A stretch of DNA of 64,000 bases from Sphingobium cloacae (GCF_002355855.1 NZ_AP017655.1:806001-870000), one strand, 5' to 3'; shown: positions 35,701-45,313, numbered from the stretch's first letter. Translations and numbers: made by a program. The notes: generated by a model from the letters alone, not told the origin.

Positions 35701-36132
35701 CGTTGGCTGGAACAGCAGGGCGCGTCGGATGCCTTGCTGCGGCGGGAGATTGTCGACCATGCCTTGCAGGTGATCGAGGAACCGGGTTTTGCCGCGCTGT
35801 TCGGGCCGGGGTCGCTGGCTGAAGCGCCCATTGCCGCCGTGGTCGGGGAAGCGGTCATCGCGGGCACGGTGGATCGGCTCTGCATCGGCGAGGATATGGT
35901 CCAGTTGGTCGATTTCAAGACGGGGCGGATCGCGCCTCTCTCCCTGGAAGAGGTGCCGGCGGCCCATGTCAGGCAGATGGCGGCCTATGTCGCCGCGTTG
36001 CGGGTGATCTTTCCGATGCGGCGGATCGAAGCGGGGTTGCTCTATACCAGCGCGCCGCGCCTCCTGTCCCTGCCATCGGATTTGCTGGAGGCCAACAAGC
36101 CGGGCTTTGCGGGGGCACAGGACAATTTGTGA
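32719..36132 (+). CDS. addA: Double-strand break repair helicase-nuclease AddA
   Basis: A 1137-residue UvrD-type helicase with a C-terminal nuclease. Motif I WLSASAGTGKTHVLTARV is near residue 30, CLTFTKAGAAEM is motif Ia, HILVDEAQDTN is Walker B/motif II, and LLTVHGAKGLQAPVVIL and LLYVALTRAEERL are motifs V-VI. The nuclease Asp/Lys lie in VQLVDFKTGRI. ATG 32719 has GGAGGA five bases upstream and overlaps addB by 20 bases. Length matches alphaproteobacterial AddA. Confidence 0.95.
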   Translation: MAATMARKADPLQPLAGEQALAAAPDAHVWLSASAGTGKTHVLTARVFRLLLQGVRPENILCLTFTKAGAAEMADRIHDRLAAWVQMEESALFNDLEALGEEPGPEMRDRARRLFAEVLESTGGGLRIQTIHGFCQQLLTSFPLEAGLAPGFRPLDQREQSALARQVLADLAVEADEKADGMLTSALQALSLRLGEAGAEQFLLRSAARLDDLNALAEDIGPWLRGELGLPEGDVDDWLARQCDDAVFDMRALGAIAQANADWATGRALERCDRIARWRALAPAERAAALRDLHGAWAKADGDIISAKGWVPPVDGYLETAARLHGRCAELIGVKVLADYAELLAKALHAGRAYARAYARAKEIAAAVDFDDLIARTAALLQQDGIADWIRYKLDQRVDHILVDEAQDTNVIQWQIIGALAAEFFAGEGAKGDRVRTIFTVGDFKQAIFGFQGTSPFAFAAARKAFQGHAEDVAHPFHNLSLDRSFRSTPAILDVVDRTIATLQAERLGLEDEDVRHVSAHRFPGEVLLWKPIVAGLSDDAEGEEDWAADQERVLAARIARQIRQWLDDGLMLESKGRPLRPGDIMILVRRRSELARLIVARLYEEKVAVAGIDRLRLNSPLAVRDLLAALRFAVQPEDELNLASLLVSPLIGWSQDELMARLIGRDRRVGLWRHLTATLDDDLIRPLRDLLAGADFTTPYRYLEAILSGPMDGRRRLIERLGAEAADPIEELLNAALAFEMDDYPSLQRFIDWFDRGEVEIVRDAAAQGDALRLLTVHGAKGLQAPVVILADACLDPDAGNRADTLQWNGLPILPPRKEERKGPIGQVAEDAVSADREEHWRLLYVALTRAEERLVVAGSLGPRAKGEVKAESWFGAVENALISLEAEWEADPLWGATRRWRGRETLPPRPLQAVDEEKKAIADEPPDWLHRPAPVEARPPRPLAPSASVEDDMPYPPPSPAMRAAAERGRWLHALFQRLPDIAPEKRRESAERWLEQQGASDALLRREIVDHALQVIEEPGFAALFGPGSLAEAPIAAVVGEAVIAGTVDRLCIGEDMVQLVDFKTGRIAPLSLEEVPAAHVRQMAAYVAALRVIFPMRRIEAGLLYTSAPRLLSLPSDLLEANKPGFAGAQDNL

Positions 36133-36197
36133 GGCCCCCCGTTGAGCCGGGGCCTTCCCCGCCCTAGATTGCAAGTCAATTCGAGGAGAATCCCAAA

Positions 36198-36518
36198 ATG
36201 GCCACCAAGGCGGTAACCGACAGCAGTTTCCAGAATGACGTCCTGTCTTCCGACAAGCCCGTGCTCGTCGATTTCTGGGCCGAATGGTGCGGGCCATGCA
36301 AGATGATCGGCCCGGCCCTGGAAGAGATTTCGGACGAATTGGCGGACAAGGTGACGATCGCCAAGATCAACATCGACGAAAATCCCGATGCCCCGGGCCG
36401 CTATGGCGTGCGCGGCATCCCGACCATGATCCTGTTCAAGAATGGCGAGGCCGCCGCGACGAAGGTGGGCGCCGCGCCCAAGAGCGCGCTCAAGGGCTGG
36501 ATCGAAAGCGTCCTTTGA
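36198..36518 (+). CDS. trxA: Thioredoxin 1
   Basis: A 106-residue thioredoxin, the general cytoplasmic disulphide reductant. The active site is [11 protein letters not shown] (WCGPC), Asp (PVLVDFW) and cis-Pro (RGIPTMILF) are in place, and there is no signal peptide. A strong ribosome site GAGGAG precedes ATG 36198. It follows addA by 65 bases, the usual order in this group. Confidence 0.97.
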   Translation: MATKAVTDSSFQNDVLSSDKPVLVDFWAEWCGPCKMIGPALEEISDELADKVTIAKINIDENPDAPGRYGVRGIPTMILFKNGEAAATKVGAAPKSALKGWIESVL

Positions 36519-36525
36519 ATTTCCG

Positions 36526-36550
36526 GGCGGCCGGCCCTGCGCCGGTCGCC
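36526..36550. terminator. GC-rich hairpin between convergent trxA and phosphatase gene
   Basis: GGCGGCCGGC and GCCGGTCGCC pair over 10 bp (one G-T) with a CCTGC loop. It lies 8 bases after the trxA stop and 11 bases after the end of the convergent gene. There is no good T tract, so terminator function is only likely from position. Confidence 0.4.
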
Positions 36551-36560
36551 TCTTGCTCCG

Positions 36561-37361
36561 TCAGCGGAAAAGGGTTTCCGCCGCCACGTCCCAGAGACGC
36601 GGCGACGATGCGCCCAGAAGCCCGGGCCTCTGGTCTCCCACCTGATAGGATGACCCGTCGAGCCTTCGACAAAGCCCCCCCGCTTCGTTGAGGAAGAGCG
36701 TCCCCGCGGCATGATCCCATGGCAGGGTGCGGGAAAAGACGGATATGTCATTCTGTCCCAGGACGAGCCGGGGATATTGTTCGGCGGCGCAGCGGGGAAT
36801 GTCGACGAGGGTGAACTTGTCGGTGGAGCGGCTTTGTATGTCCGCTCTTTCCTCCGGCGTCATGAAATAGACGGCCAGCGCGGCGACGGGCAGATCGGCC
36901 CCGCTCTCCCGCGCCTGGACGGGTTCGCCGTCGATCCGGCTTCCGCCGCCCAGCGCGGCGTGGCAGAGCCGCGAGGTCAGGGGATCGAATATCCATCCGG
37001 CCAATGTCGTTCCCGCATCCGCCAGCGCGATCATGATGCCGAACGGGGGCTTGCCCGCCGCGAAATTGCCGGTTCCGTCAATGGGATCGATGATCCAGTT
37101 CAACCCGTTGCCAGCGCGCTCCAATATGGCGGGGTCCGCCGCGCAGGCTTCTTCGCCGATGATCGAAGCTTCCGGGAGGATCGCGGCCAGCCCTGCCGCC
37201 AGCCGCAGTTCGCTTTCCTTGTCGGCGATGGTGACGAAATCGTCCGCCGCCTTCTCGCTGATCTCATGGGCGGCGAGGTTCCTGTAGCGCGGCATCACGA
37301 TATCGCGCCCGACCTGCCGCATGAGCGCGGCGACAGGCTCAAGCAAGCCGGCGACGGTCAA
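36561..37361 (-). CDS. Inositol-monophosphatase family phosphatase (possible HisN-type histidinol phosphatase)
   Basis: A 266-residue Mg-dependent phosphatase. Metal ligands are visible in IIGEEAC, WIIDPIDGTGNF and LPWDHAAGTLFL, the three family signatures. Sphingomonads and other alphaproteobacteria often use this family for histidinol phosphate; the sequence alone does not decide substrate. The frame begins with TTG 37361, overlapping the argJ stop, with ATG 37322 as a later alternative, so the two genes are translationally linked. Confidence 0.85.
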   Translation of the reverse strand: MTVAGLLEPVAALMRQVGRDIVMPRYRNLAAHEISEKAADDFVTIADKESELRLAAGLAAILPEASIIGEEACAADPAILERAGNGLNWIIDPIDGTGNFAAGKPPFGIMIALADAGTTLAGWIFDPLTSRLCHAALGGGSRIDGEPVQARESGADLPVAALAVYFMTPEERADIQSRSTDKFTLVDIPRCAAEQYPRLVLGQNDISVFSRTLPWDHAAGTLFLNEAGGLCRRLDGSSYQVGDQRPGLLGASSPRLWDVAAETLFR

Positions 37362-38584
37362 CTGCGATAGTCCGCGTTGATGGAGATGTAGCCATGCGTC
37401 AGGTCGCAGGTCCAGACGGTCGCCCGCCCGTTGCCCAAGCCCAGATCGACCCCGATGCGGATGTCCTGCCCCTTGAGGTGGGCGGCGACCGGCGCTTCGT
37501 CATAGCCCTCCACCGCCAGTCCGCCTGTGGCAACCTGGGTCGAACCGAAGCGGATGGAAAGGCGGTCGCGATCCGCAGGCTCCCCGGCCTTGCCCACGGC
37601 CATGACGATCCGGCCCCAATTCGCGTCCTCGCCCGCGATCGCCGTCTTCACCAGAGGCGAATTGGCGATGGAAAGCGCGATCCGGTGGGCGCTGGCGTCG
37701 CTTTCGGCGCCTTCGACGGTGATCTCGATGAACTTGGACGCGCCTTCGCCGTCGCACACGACCAGATGGGCCAGCTGGCGGCAAAGGTCGGTCAGCGCGG
37801 CCTGAAAAGCATCCGCGCCGGGATCGTCCATCGAGGCGAGGGGCGCGTTGCCCGCCTTGCCGGTGGCGAAGGCCAGGACCGTGTCGCTGGTCGACGTGTC
37901 GCTGTCCACCGTGATGCAGGAGAAGGTCTGGCGGTTGGCGGCCGACAGCATGGATTGCAGCAGGCCCGGTGCGATGGCGGCGTCGGTGAAGATATAGCCC
38001 AGCATCGTCGCCATGTCGGGCGCGATCATGCCGGAGCCCTTGACGATGCCCACCAGGTCCACCCGCTGACCGCCGATCATGGCGGAGGCATGGGCGCCCT
38101 TGGGATAGGTGTCGGTGGTGCCGATGGTCTGCGCGGCCTCTTCCCAGCTACAGGCGGGAGCGGCGAAGGCGGCTTCCAGCCCCGCTTCGGCCTTTTCGAC
38201 CGGCAGGGGCACGCCGATGACGCCGGTCGACGACACGAAAATGTCGGACGGCTTGCAATCGAGGCGATTGGCGACTTTCGCGGCGATGGCCTCCACCGCC
38301 GCGCGGCCGCGATGCCCGGTGAAGGCATTGGCGTTGCCCGCATTCACCACCAGCGCCCTGGCCTCACCCAATGGAATGGCGTCGCGGCACCATTCGACCT
38401 CCGGCGAGGGGCATTTGCTTTGCGTGGTGACGCCCGCGACTGCCGTGCCCTCGCTCAATTCCACATAGGTGAGATCACAGCGGTCCCATTCCTTGTATCG
38501 CGCGCGGGCGACGCGCGGGACCACGCCCGCGATGGATGGCAGCGGCGGAAACGCGGAAGGCGCAAGGGGAGAGCGTTCAGTCAT
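37358..38584 (-). CDS. argJ: Bifunctional glutamate N-acetyltransferase/ornithine acetyltransferase ArgJ
   Basis: A 408-residue enzyme of the acetyl-cycling arginine pathway, moving acetyl from N-acetylornithine to glutamate. It self-cleaves into two chains at the conserved Thr in MIAPDMATMLGYI (about residue 190), the nucleophile of the beta chain. KGSGMIAP and VDSDTSTSDTV are family motifs. Whether it also uses acetyl-CoA cannot be read reliably. Divergent from secA, with 167 bases between. Confidence 0.95.
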   Translation of the reverse strand: MTERSPLAPSAFPPLPSIAGVVPRVARARYKEWDRCDLTYVELSEGTAVAGVTTQSKCPSPEVEWCRDAIPLGEARALVVNAGNANAFTGHRGRAAVEAIAAKVANRLDCKPSDIFVSSTGVIGVPLPVEKAEAGLEAAFAAPACSWEEAAQTIGTTDTYPKGAHASAMIGGQRVDLVGIVKGSGMIAPDMATMLGYIFTDAAIAPGLLQSMLSAANRQTFSCITVDSDTSTSDTVLAFATGKAGNAPLASMDDPGADAFQAALTDLCRQLAHLVVCDGEGASKFIEITVEGAESDASAHRIALSIANSPLVKTAIAGEDANWGRIVMAVGKAGEPADRDRLSIRFGSTQVATGGLAVEGYDEAPVAAHLKGQDIRIGVDLGLGNGRATVWTCDLTHGYISINADYRS

Positions 38585-38751
38585 GCTTGCCGATTAGCGC
38601 AATCGCCAAGGCCGTCAACGGCGATATGTTTCTTCCCTTTTCCCGCGCCGCACTTTGATTGACTAAAGTCCACACGCTCCCTAAATCGCGGCGCATGTTT
38701 GCGTGCGCTTCCTTTCGGGAAGCGGGCGTCCCTTCATTGTCAGGAATTTCC

Positions 38752-41487
38752 ATGTTCGGCGCACTCGCCAAGTCCATCTTCGGATCGTCCAACGACCGCT
38801 ACGTCAAGTCGCTGGGCAAGACCGTCGACCAGATCGCGTCCTTCGAGCCCGCGATCTCGGCCATGAGCGATGAGGAACTGGTGGCGCAGACGGTGAAATT
38901 CCGGCAGCAACTGGCGGAAGGCGCGACGCTGGACGACCTGCTGCCCGAAGCCTTTGCGACGGTGCGGGAAGCGGCCAAGCGGACGCTCGGCCAGCGTCAT
39001 TATGACGTGCAGATGATCGGCGGCATCGTCCTCCATCGCGGCGAGATCGCGGAAATGCGGACGGGCGAGGGCAAGACGCTCGTCGCCACGCTGGCGACCT
39101 ATCTCAACGCGCTGGAAGGGAAGGGCGTTCATGTCGTCACCGTCAACGACTATCTGGCGTCGCGCGACTGCGAGTGGATGGGGCAGGTCTATCGCTTCCT
39201 GGGGCTGACGACGGGCGTCATCGTCCCCAATCTGAGCGAGGACCAGCGGCGCGAAGCCTATAATGCCGACATCACCTATGCGACGAACAACGAACTGGGC
39301 TTCGATTATCTGCGCGACAATATGAAATATGATCGCGCGTCCATGGTGCAGCGCCCGTTCAATTTCGCCATCGTCGACGAGGTGGACTCGATCCTGATCG
39401 ACGAGGCGCGCACCCCTCTCATCATTTCCGGCCCTACGGACGACAAGTCGGAACTGTATATTTCGGTCGACGCGGTCGTGAAGCAGCTCGTCGATGCCGA
39501 CTATGAGAAGGACGAGAAACAGCGCACGGTCACGCTGACCGAAGAGGGCACGGAAAAGATCGAGCGGATGCTGGAGGCGGCCGGGCTGTTGCAGGGCGCC
39601 AATCTCTACGACTTCGAGAATACCGCCGTCGTCCATCATGTGAATCAGGCGCTGCGGGCCAATGTGATGTTCCGCCGCGACATCGATTATATCGTGAAGG
39701 ACGGCAAGGTCGTCATCATCGACGAGTTCACCGGCCGCATGATGGATGGCCGCCGCTGGTCCGACGGGCTGCATCAGGCGGTGGAGGCCAAGGAAGGCGT
39801 CAATATCGAGCCGGAGAACCAGACGCTAGCCTCCATCACCTTCCAGAATTATTTCCGCATGTATCCCAAGCTGGCGGGCATGACCGGCACGGCCGCGACG
39901 GAAGCGACGGAATTCTTCGAAATCTACAAGATGAACGTGGTCACCATCCCGACCAACCGCCCGGTGCAGCGCGTGGATGAGGAAGACACCTTCTACAAGA
40001 ATCTGGAGGACAAGTTCCGGGGAATCGCCCGGACGATCAAGGAACATGCGGAACAGGGCCAGCCCGTGCTGGTTGGCACCGTCTCCATCGAAAAGTCCGA
40101 AATGCTGTCCGAATTCCTGAATCAGGAAGGGGTGAAGCACGCCGTGCTGAACGCTCGCTTCCACGAACATGAAGCGCATATCGTGGCGCAGGCCGGGCGC
40201 AAGGGCGCGGTCACCATCGCCACCAACATGGCGGGACGCGGCACCGACATCAAATTGGGCGGCAACCTGGAAATGCGCGTCGAGGACGAGCTTCGCGACA
40301 TGCCGGAAGGCCCGGAGCGCGACGCCGCCATCGCCCGCATCGACGCGGAGATCGAAGCGGAAAAGGCCGAAGTGCTCGCGGCCGGCGGCCTGTTCGTGCT
40401 CGCGACGGAACGGCATGAAAGCCGCCGCATCGACAACCAGCTTCGCGGCCGTTCGGGCCGCCAGGGCGATCCGGGCCTGTCGCGCTTCTACCTCAGCCTT
40501 GACGACGACCTGATGCGCATCTTCGGGCCGGACACGATGTTCGCGAAGATGATCCGGTCGAATCTGGAGGATGGAGAGGCCCTGCCACCCTCCAAATGGC
40601 TGAGCAAGGCCATCGAAACGGCGCAGCGCAAGGTCGAGGCGCGCAATTACGACATCCGCAAGCAGGTCGTCGAATATGACGACGTGATGAACGACCAGCG
40701 CAAGGTCATCTACGAACAGCGCGCCGACATCATGGACGCCGATACGGTCGACGATGTGGTCACCGACATGCGGCATGAGACGGTCAACGATCTGGTTGGC
40801 GCCTCCTGCCCCCCCGGCACCTATCCCGAACAGTGGAACATGGCGCGCCTGAAGGAACGGACTGCGGAAATTCTGGGCATCGAACCGGATTTCGACGCAT
40901 GGCTCGCCGAGGATGCGGTCGATCCGGAAATGATCGAGGAACGGCTTGTCGCGCTGGCCGACGAGGCGGTTGCGGAGAAAATCAAGGAGATCGACGTCGC
41001 CGACTGGCACATGATCGAAAAGAGCATCCTGCTCCAGAGCCTCGACCATCACTGGAAGGAGCATCTTTCCACATTGGACGCGCTCCGTCAGGTCGTGCAT
41101 CTGCGCGCTTATGCCCAGAAAACGCCGATCAACGAGTATAAGCAGGAAGCCTTTGCCCTGTTCGAGCGGATGCTGGGCAACATCCGGGAAGATGTGACCG
41201 GCTCCATCGCCCGCGTCCAGTTCCGTCTGGATCAGGCGCCGATGCCGGAGTTCGACCTTCCCGTGCTCCCCGATTTCATCACCACGCACATCGATCCTTT
41301 TTCCGGCGAGGATAATAGCGCGGACATCGATGCGGGGCAGACGGGCGGCATCACGACCACCATTCCGCGTCCCCCCGTCGGCAATGCCGAAGCGGGCGAG
41401 TTCACGAACCTGAACATCAGCCGGAATGCGCCTTGTCCCTGCGGTTCCGGGCAGAAGTACAAGCATTGCCACGGGGCGCTGGCCTGA
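38752..41487 (+). CDS. secA: Preprotein translocase ATPase SecA
   Basis: A 911-residue motor of Sec secretion. Walker [14 protein letters not shown] (about residue 103), [15 protein letters not shown] (Walker B, about 207), the second nucleotide-binding region [10 protein letters not shown] and [13 protein letters not shown] are intact. The C-terminal zinc-binding SEC-C motif [14 protein letters not shown] is present, so SecB and lipid interaction through the tail is expected. ATG 38752 follows CAGGA; an upstream frame lacks conservation. Confidence 0.97.
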   Translation: MFGALAKSIFGSSNDRYVKSLGKTVDQIASFEPAISAMSDEELVAQTVKFRQQLAEGATLDDLLPEAFATVREAAKRTLGQRHYDVQMIGGIVLHRGEIAEMRTGEGKTLVATLATYLNALEGKGVHVVTVNDYLASRDCEWMGQVYRFLGLTTGVIVPNLSEDQRREAYNADITYATNNELGFDYLRDNMKYDRASMVQRPFNFAIVDEVDSILIDEARTPLIISGPTDDKSELYISVDAVVKQLVDADYEKDEKQRTVTLTEEGTEKIERMLEAAGLLQGANLYDFENTAVVHHVNQALRANVMFRRDIDYIVKDGKVVIIDEFTGRMMDGRRWSDGLHQAVEAKEGVNIEPENQTLASITFQNYFRMYPKLAGMTGTAATEATEFFEIYKMNVVTIPTNRPVQRVDEEDTFYKNLEDKFRGIARTIKEHAEQGQPVLVGTVSIEKSEMLSEFLNQEGVKHAVLNARFHEHEAHIVAQAGRKGAVTIATNMAGRGTDIKLGGNLEMRVEDELRDMPEGPERDAAIARIDAEIEAEKAEVLAAGGLFVLATERHESRRIDNQLRGRSGRQGDPGLSRFYLSLDDDLMRIFGPDTMFAKMIRSNLEDGEALPPSKWLSKAIETAQRKVEARNYDIRKQVVEYDDVMNDQRKVIYEQRADIMDADTVDDVVTDMRHETVNDLVGASCPPGTYPEQWNMARLKERTAEILGIEPDFDAWLAEDAVDPEMIEERLVALADEAVAEKIKEIDVADWHMIEKSILLQSLDHHWKEHLSTLDALRQVVHLRAYAQKTPINEYKQEAFALFERMLGNIREDVTGSIARVQFRLDQAPMPEFDLPVLPDFITTHIDPFSGEDNSADIDAGQTGGITTTIPRPPVGNAEAGEFTNLNISRNAPCPCGSGQKYKHCHGALA

Positions 41488-41788
41488 CGAGCGGACGGCA
41501 GGGCGTCTTCGAAGTCGGGAAGAAACCGACGGGAGCATCGCCGACCATATGTCCATCGGCTGCGGCGCTCCGTGATAGCGGAAGCGCGCCTAAGGACATC
41601 AATGCCTGCATGAAGTGAAGCGCGAAATCGGGGCGAGTGGGGGATTGCGGGCCGAAGCCGATGAACCGGAGAACTACAGCTACGCTATAGCCCTCTAAAT
41701 TGAGGAAAAAGCGAATGGCTACGATGGGGTGGAGAACAGAGCGGCGGCTTTTGCTTGCGATCATGCTGAAGCCGACATCTCTGGCGAT
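41488..41788. other. Intergenic region downstream of secA
   Basis: The convergent secA and GNAT genes are separated by 301 bases. Short frames on both strands have no ribosome site or protein-like composition. No strong terminator hairpin was recognised. Confidence 0.5.
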
Positions 41789-42355
41789 CTAACGTTGAGC
41801 CCACTCACGCAGCAGAATCGCGTATTGCATGGTGTTTTCGTAGACAGGATTCCCGGTGCTGTCGTTTTGGAACGTCACATACTCCAGGAACAAGCCCTCT
41901 TGTCTCATACCAAGCTTTTCGCAAAGCCGCCGAGACGAGGTGTTGTGGTCCTCCACATAAGCGTAGATGCGCCTTATCCTTTGACGCGTGAATAAATCAG
42001 CGCACAAGGCGTGAGCCGCTTCGAATGCGTAGCCTCGGCCACTGAAGAGAGGATTGAAATTCCAACCCACGGAAACCGTGTCGGGTTGCTGAGGATTTTC
42101 CTGGTCATCTGACCAAGCGGGATCGTAATGAACGAATAGGTCGCCTATGAGTTGACCGGTTTCCTTGAGGCAAACCGCGATATACTCATCTTCGCCAGAG
42201 CGTTTCAGAACCTCGGCTTCAGCCGCCTTCAGGTCTGCGAGCTTGAGCGAAAAGAAGCAACTCGCAGATGGCTTTTGCAGGTAGGCAAACAAAGCCTCCG
42301 CATCACCCACGCGAAAATTCCTGATAGTCAGACGATCGGTTTGGATCGTTTTCAA
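41789..42355 (-). CDS. GNAT-family N-acetyltransferase (RimJ/RimL-like)
   Basis: A 188-residue acetyltransferase. The N-terminus QTDRLTIRNFRVGDAEALFA and the acetyl-CoA region (VSVGWNFNPLFSGRGYAFEA, then NTSSRRLCEKLGMRQEGLF) are typical of RimJ/RimL-like GNAT proteins, which acetylate N-termini of ribosomal proteins or small molecules. Substrate unknown. Its base composition is less GC-rich than secA, and it sits beside a tRNA-Ser gene with a tRNA remnant, so it may be an accessory gene. Confidence 0.9.
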   Translation of the reverse strand: MKTIQTDRLTIRNFRVGDAEALFAYLQKPSASCFFSLKLADLKAAEAEVLKRSGEDEYIAVCLKETGQLIGDLFVHYDPAWSDDQENPQQPDTVSVGWNFNPLFSGRGYAFEAAHALCADLFTRQRIRRIYAYVEDHNTSSRRLCEKLGMRQEGLFLEYVTFQNDSTGNPVYENTMQYAILLREWAQR

Positions 42356-42605
42356 CGGCTCACTTCCTAATATCAGACTTCAGAAATAGTCTGCGGTCAT
42401 GGTCGCTTCCCTGACACGCTCGCAAGGACCGCTTTATGGCAATGTTGGATTGATTCCAATAACCGCAACGGGGTCAAAAGTCGCCGTAACGCAGGCCTTG
42501 TAGATTTATCGGGCTATCGCGCAGAATCGGCCGTTTTGCTGGCCGATTGGTGGGCGTGTGGTTATCGGCGGCAATATCGCGCCATGGAGGGCAATCGGCG
42601 GTGTT

Positions 42606-42695
42606 TGGCGGAAGAGGTGGGATTCGAACCCACGGACGGGTTGCCCCGTCGCTGGTTTTCAAGACCAGTCCCTTAAACCACTCGGGCACTCTTCC
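42606..42695 (-). tRNA. tRNA-Ser(TGA)
   Basis: The minus strand gives a 90-base class II tRNA: acceptor GGAAGAG/CTCTTCC, D-arm GCCCGAGTGGTTTAAGGG, anticodon stem CTGGT/ACCAG with loop CTTGAAA (anticodon TGA), a long variable arm CGACGGGGCAACCCGTC, T-arm GTGGGTTCGAATCCCAC and encoded CCA. Confidence 0.97.
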
Positions 42696-42822
42696 ATACC
42701 GATTCAGCGGCGCGGCTAGAAATCTGCTAGACGGCGGCATTGCCGCAACCTTTAGCCATTTCCCGACCCGCCATTAAGCGATTCTAACTACACCCCTTTT
42801 TCGCCGGTCCACACTGCTGAGC

Positions 42823-42879
42823 GCCGAAACCCCCGTTAGCTTTCAAGACCGCTGCCTTAAACCACTCGGCGACCTGTCC
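42823..42879 (-). pseudogene. Truncated tRNA-Ser remnant (5' half)
   Basis: From 42879 leftward the minus strand reads GGACAGGTCGCCGAGTGGTT, then TAAGGCAGCGGTCTTGAAAG, matching a tRNA-Ser acceptor start, D-arm and anticodon loop CTTGAAA. No T-arm or complementary 3' acceptor follows, and the anticodon stem is mispaired. It is a decayed partial copy, 128 bases upstream of the intact tRNA-Ser. Confidence 0.75.
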
Positions 42880-43016
42880 GTGGCTCGCTTCCTAGCGGAC
42901 GTGGCGCGATTGCCAAGCGCAAAAAGCGGCTGCGCGACCACGCTTTGTCCCGATGGGGTAATAAGGGGATTCACCTGATGCCTTCCCTGTGCCAGAAAAG
43001 GGGCAGGGAGATTCTG

Positions 43017-44057
43017 ATGCGTCCGTCCATCCTTTCACTTATCATCGGCTTAGCCGTCATGGCCGTTGGCCCGACCGTAGCGCCAGCCGCCGCCCAAGGT
43101 CAGGACGATACGGCGTTTCGCGCCTATCTCGAAAGCTTGCGTCCGAAGGCGCGTGCCATGGGTATTCGCGACGGAACATTGTCGGGTGTGTTCTCGACCC
43201 TCACGCCTAATCCCCGCGTGGTGCAACTGGACCAGAATCAGCCCGGCGGCGGCGCCTATTCCCCGATTCCGGCCTTTGAGCCATATCGCGTGAAGCATGT
43301 GGATGCCGCGCGGATCAACCGGGGACGCATCGCTTATCAAGCCAACCGCGCCCGTCTTGCGCGCATCGAGGCCGAGACGGGCGTGCCCGAAGAGATCATG
43401 GTCGCGATCTATGGCCATGAAACCAACTATGGTTCCTATACCGGCGACTTCGACCTGATCCGTTCGCTCGCGACGCTGGCATGGGAGGGGCGGCGGCGCA
43501 CCCTGTTCGAGCCAGAATTGCTGGCGACATTGAAGATGCTGGACAATGGCGTGCCGCGCAGCCGCCTGGTCGGCAGCTGGGCGGGCGCCACGGGCTATCC
43601 CCAATTCCTGCCGTCGGTCTATCTGCGGCTGGCCAAGGACGGCGACGGCGACGGCAAGGCGGACATCTGGAGCAGCGAAGCCGATGCGCTGGCTTCCATC
43701 GCCAATTATTTCGTGCATGCGGGATGGCGCAAGGGCCAGCCCTGGGGCGTGGCGGTGTCCGTACCGGCAGGCTTCAATCGTGCGGCGGTCGCGGCGCGGA
43801 CGGCGCCGGCCCGTTGCCCCCGCGTGTTCAACAGGCATAGCCGATGGCTCAGCATGGCGGAATGGCGGCGCATGGGGATCGTCCCGTCGAGGGCCGGTTG
43901 GCCGGCCGATCATGTGATGGCGACGCTGCTGGAACCCGATGGCCCGGGAAAGACGGCCTATCTGTTGACCAGCAATTACCGGGCGATCCTGGATTATAAC
44001 TGTTCGAATTTCTATGCCCTGTCAGTTGGCTTGCTGGCGGATGCGGTCCGGCAATGA
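43017..44057 (+). CDS. Lytic murein transglycosylase (MltB-like)
   Basis: A 346-residue periplasmic enzyme that cleaves peptidoglycan glycan strands to 1,6-anhydro products. A signal peptide occupies about residues 1-27 (LIIGLAVMAVGPTVAPAAAQ). The catalytic Glu is Glu135 in VAIYGHETNYGSYTGDF; SWAGATGYPQFLPSVYL is the second family signature, and FAPPEP-type substrate residues are replaced. No peptidoglycan-binding repeat is attached. ATG 43017 follows GGGAG by seven bases; the open frame upstream is not conserved. Confidence 0.92.
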   Translation: MRPSILSLIIGLAVMAVGPTVAPAAAQGQDDTAFRAYLESLRPKARAMGIRDGTLSGVFSTLTPNPRVVQLDQNQPGGGAYSPIPAFEPYRVKHVDAARINRGRIAYQANRARLARIEAETGVPEEIMVAIYGHETNYGSYTGDFDLIRSLATLAWEGRRRTLFEPELLATLKMLDNGVPRSRLVGSWAGATGYPQFLPSVYLRLAKDGDGDGKADIWSSEADALASIANYFVHAGWRKGQPWGVAVSVPAGFNRAAVAARTAPARCPRVFNRHSRWLSMAEWRRMGIVPSRAGWPADHVMATLLEPDGPGKTAYLLTSNYRAILDYNCSNFYALSVGLLADAVRQ

Positions 44058-44149
44058 CCCGGCCCGCGCAGGGCTTTGAGAACGCGCCGATCATGGCTAA
44101 TGATGTCCGCCATTCCCCCCTTTGATTCCATCCCAGCGAAGGCAGCTTC

Positions 44150-45313
44150 ATGAACAAATCCGTCGCAGCGATCCTTTTCGTCGGCCTGCTCGCTTCACCT
44201 CTGACCGCGGCCGCGCCGCCTTATACCAGCGAAGCACCGATCGCTTATCTGAAGGATCTGTCGTCGGGCGCCGTCCTCTATGACAAGGGCGGGGAAACGC
44301 GGATTCCGCCTGCGTCCATGGCGAAGATGATGACGGCGCACGTCGCCTTTCGCCTGATCCAGAAGGGCGAGTTGAAGCTCGATACCAAGTTCACGGTGCG
44401 GCCCGAGACGTGGAAGCAGTGGCATGGTCCGCAGGCCGGTTCCACCATGTTCCTGTCCGCGGGAGAGCAGGTGTCGGTGGAAGACCTGCTGCACGGTATC
44501 GTGACGCTTTCGGGCAATGACGCCTGCGTCGTGCTGGCGGAGGGTATTGCCGGCACGGAGCAGGCTTTCGTCGCCCTGATGAATCAGGAAGGGGCTCGTC
44601 TGGGCCTCAAGAACAGCCATTTCGGGACCAGCAATGGCTGGCCGGACGAAGGCGTCACCTATGTGACGGCCGAGGATCTGGCGAAGCTGGCGCAGGCCAC
44701 GATCGAGGAAACGCCGGACCTTTACAAGAAGTTCTACGCGACCAGATCCTTCACCTGGGGCAAGACCATGGGTGGCCGGGATATAGAGCAGGGCAACCGC
44801 AATCCGATATTGGGGAAGGTCGCGGGGGCGGACGGCCTCAAGACCGGGCATACGCAGGAAGCCGGATTCGGCTTTACGGGATCGGCCGAGCAGGACGGGC
44901 GACGCCTTGTCATGGTCGTCGCCGGGCTGCCGACCTATAATGGCCGGATCGCCGAATCCGTCCGGTTCATGGATTGGGGCTTCAAGGCATGGAAGGCGCA
45001 GCCGCTTTTCAAGCAGGGCCAGACCGTCGAAACCGCCGAAGTCCAGTTGGGAAGCGCGACCAGCGTTCCCCTGGTGGCGCCGCAGAACATGGCCGTGACG
45101 CTGCCGCGCACCGCTTCCACCAACATCAACGTGAAGGTGGCCTATACAGGGCCGATCAAGGCGCCGATCAGGAAGGGCGACAGGATCGCCGAGCTTATCG
45201 TTTCGACGCCGGACACGCCGCCGCAGATCATGCCGCTGGTCGCGGGCGAGGATGTGAGTGAGGCAGGCATCTTCGGACGGCTCTGGAACGGCCTGAAATC
45301 GCTGTTCGGGTGA
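44150..45313 (+). CDS. D-alanyl-D-alanine carboxypeptidase (penicillin-binding protein 5/6 type)
   Basis: A 387-residue periplasmic DD-carboxypeptidase trimming the terminal D-Ala of peptidoglycan stem peptides. A signal peptide ends near AAAPP. Active-site motifs are SMAK (Ser56, Lys59), SGN (121-123) and KTG (231-233), all intact. The C-terminal PBP5 domain (about 275-360) and a short terminal helix for membrane anchoring (LWNGLKSLFG) follow. It heads a tight gene run; its stop overlaps the tmk start (GTGA). Confidence 0.95.
   Translation: MNKSVAAILFVGLLASPLTAAAPPYTSEAPIAYLKDLSSGAVLYDKGGETRIPPASMAKMMTAHVAFRLIQKGELKLDTKFTVRPETWKQWHGPQAGSTMFLSAGEQVSVEDLLHGIVTLSGNDACVVLAEGIAGTEQAFVALMNQEGARLGLKNSHFGTSNGWPDEGVTYVTAEDLAKLAQATIEETPDLYKKFYATRSFTWGKTMGGRDIEQGNRNPILGKVAGADGLKTGHTQEAGFGFTGSAEQDGRRLVMVVAGLPTYNGRIAESVRFMDWGFKAWKAQPLFKQGQTVETAEVQLGSATSVPLVAPQNMAVTLPRTASTNINVKVAYTGPIKAPIRKGDRIAELIVSTPDTPPQIMPLVAGEDVSEAGIFGRLWNGLKSLFG

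Noticed and set aside
41417..41764. 115-codon minus-strand frame after secA
   Set aside because: It overlaps the secA zinc-motif codons in antisense and has no ribosome site or recognisable domain.
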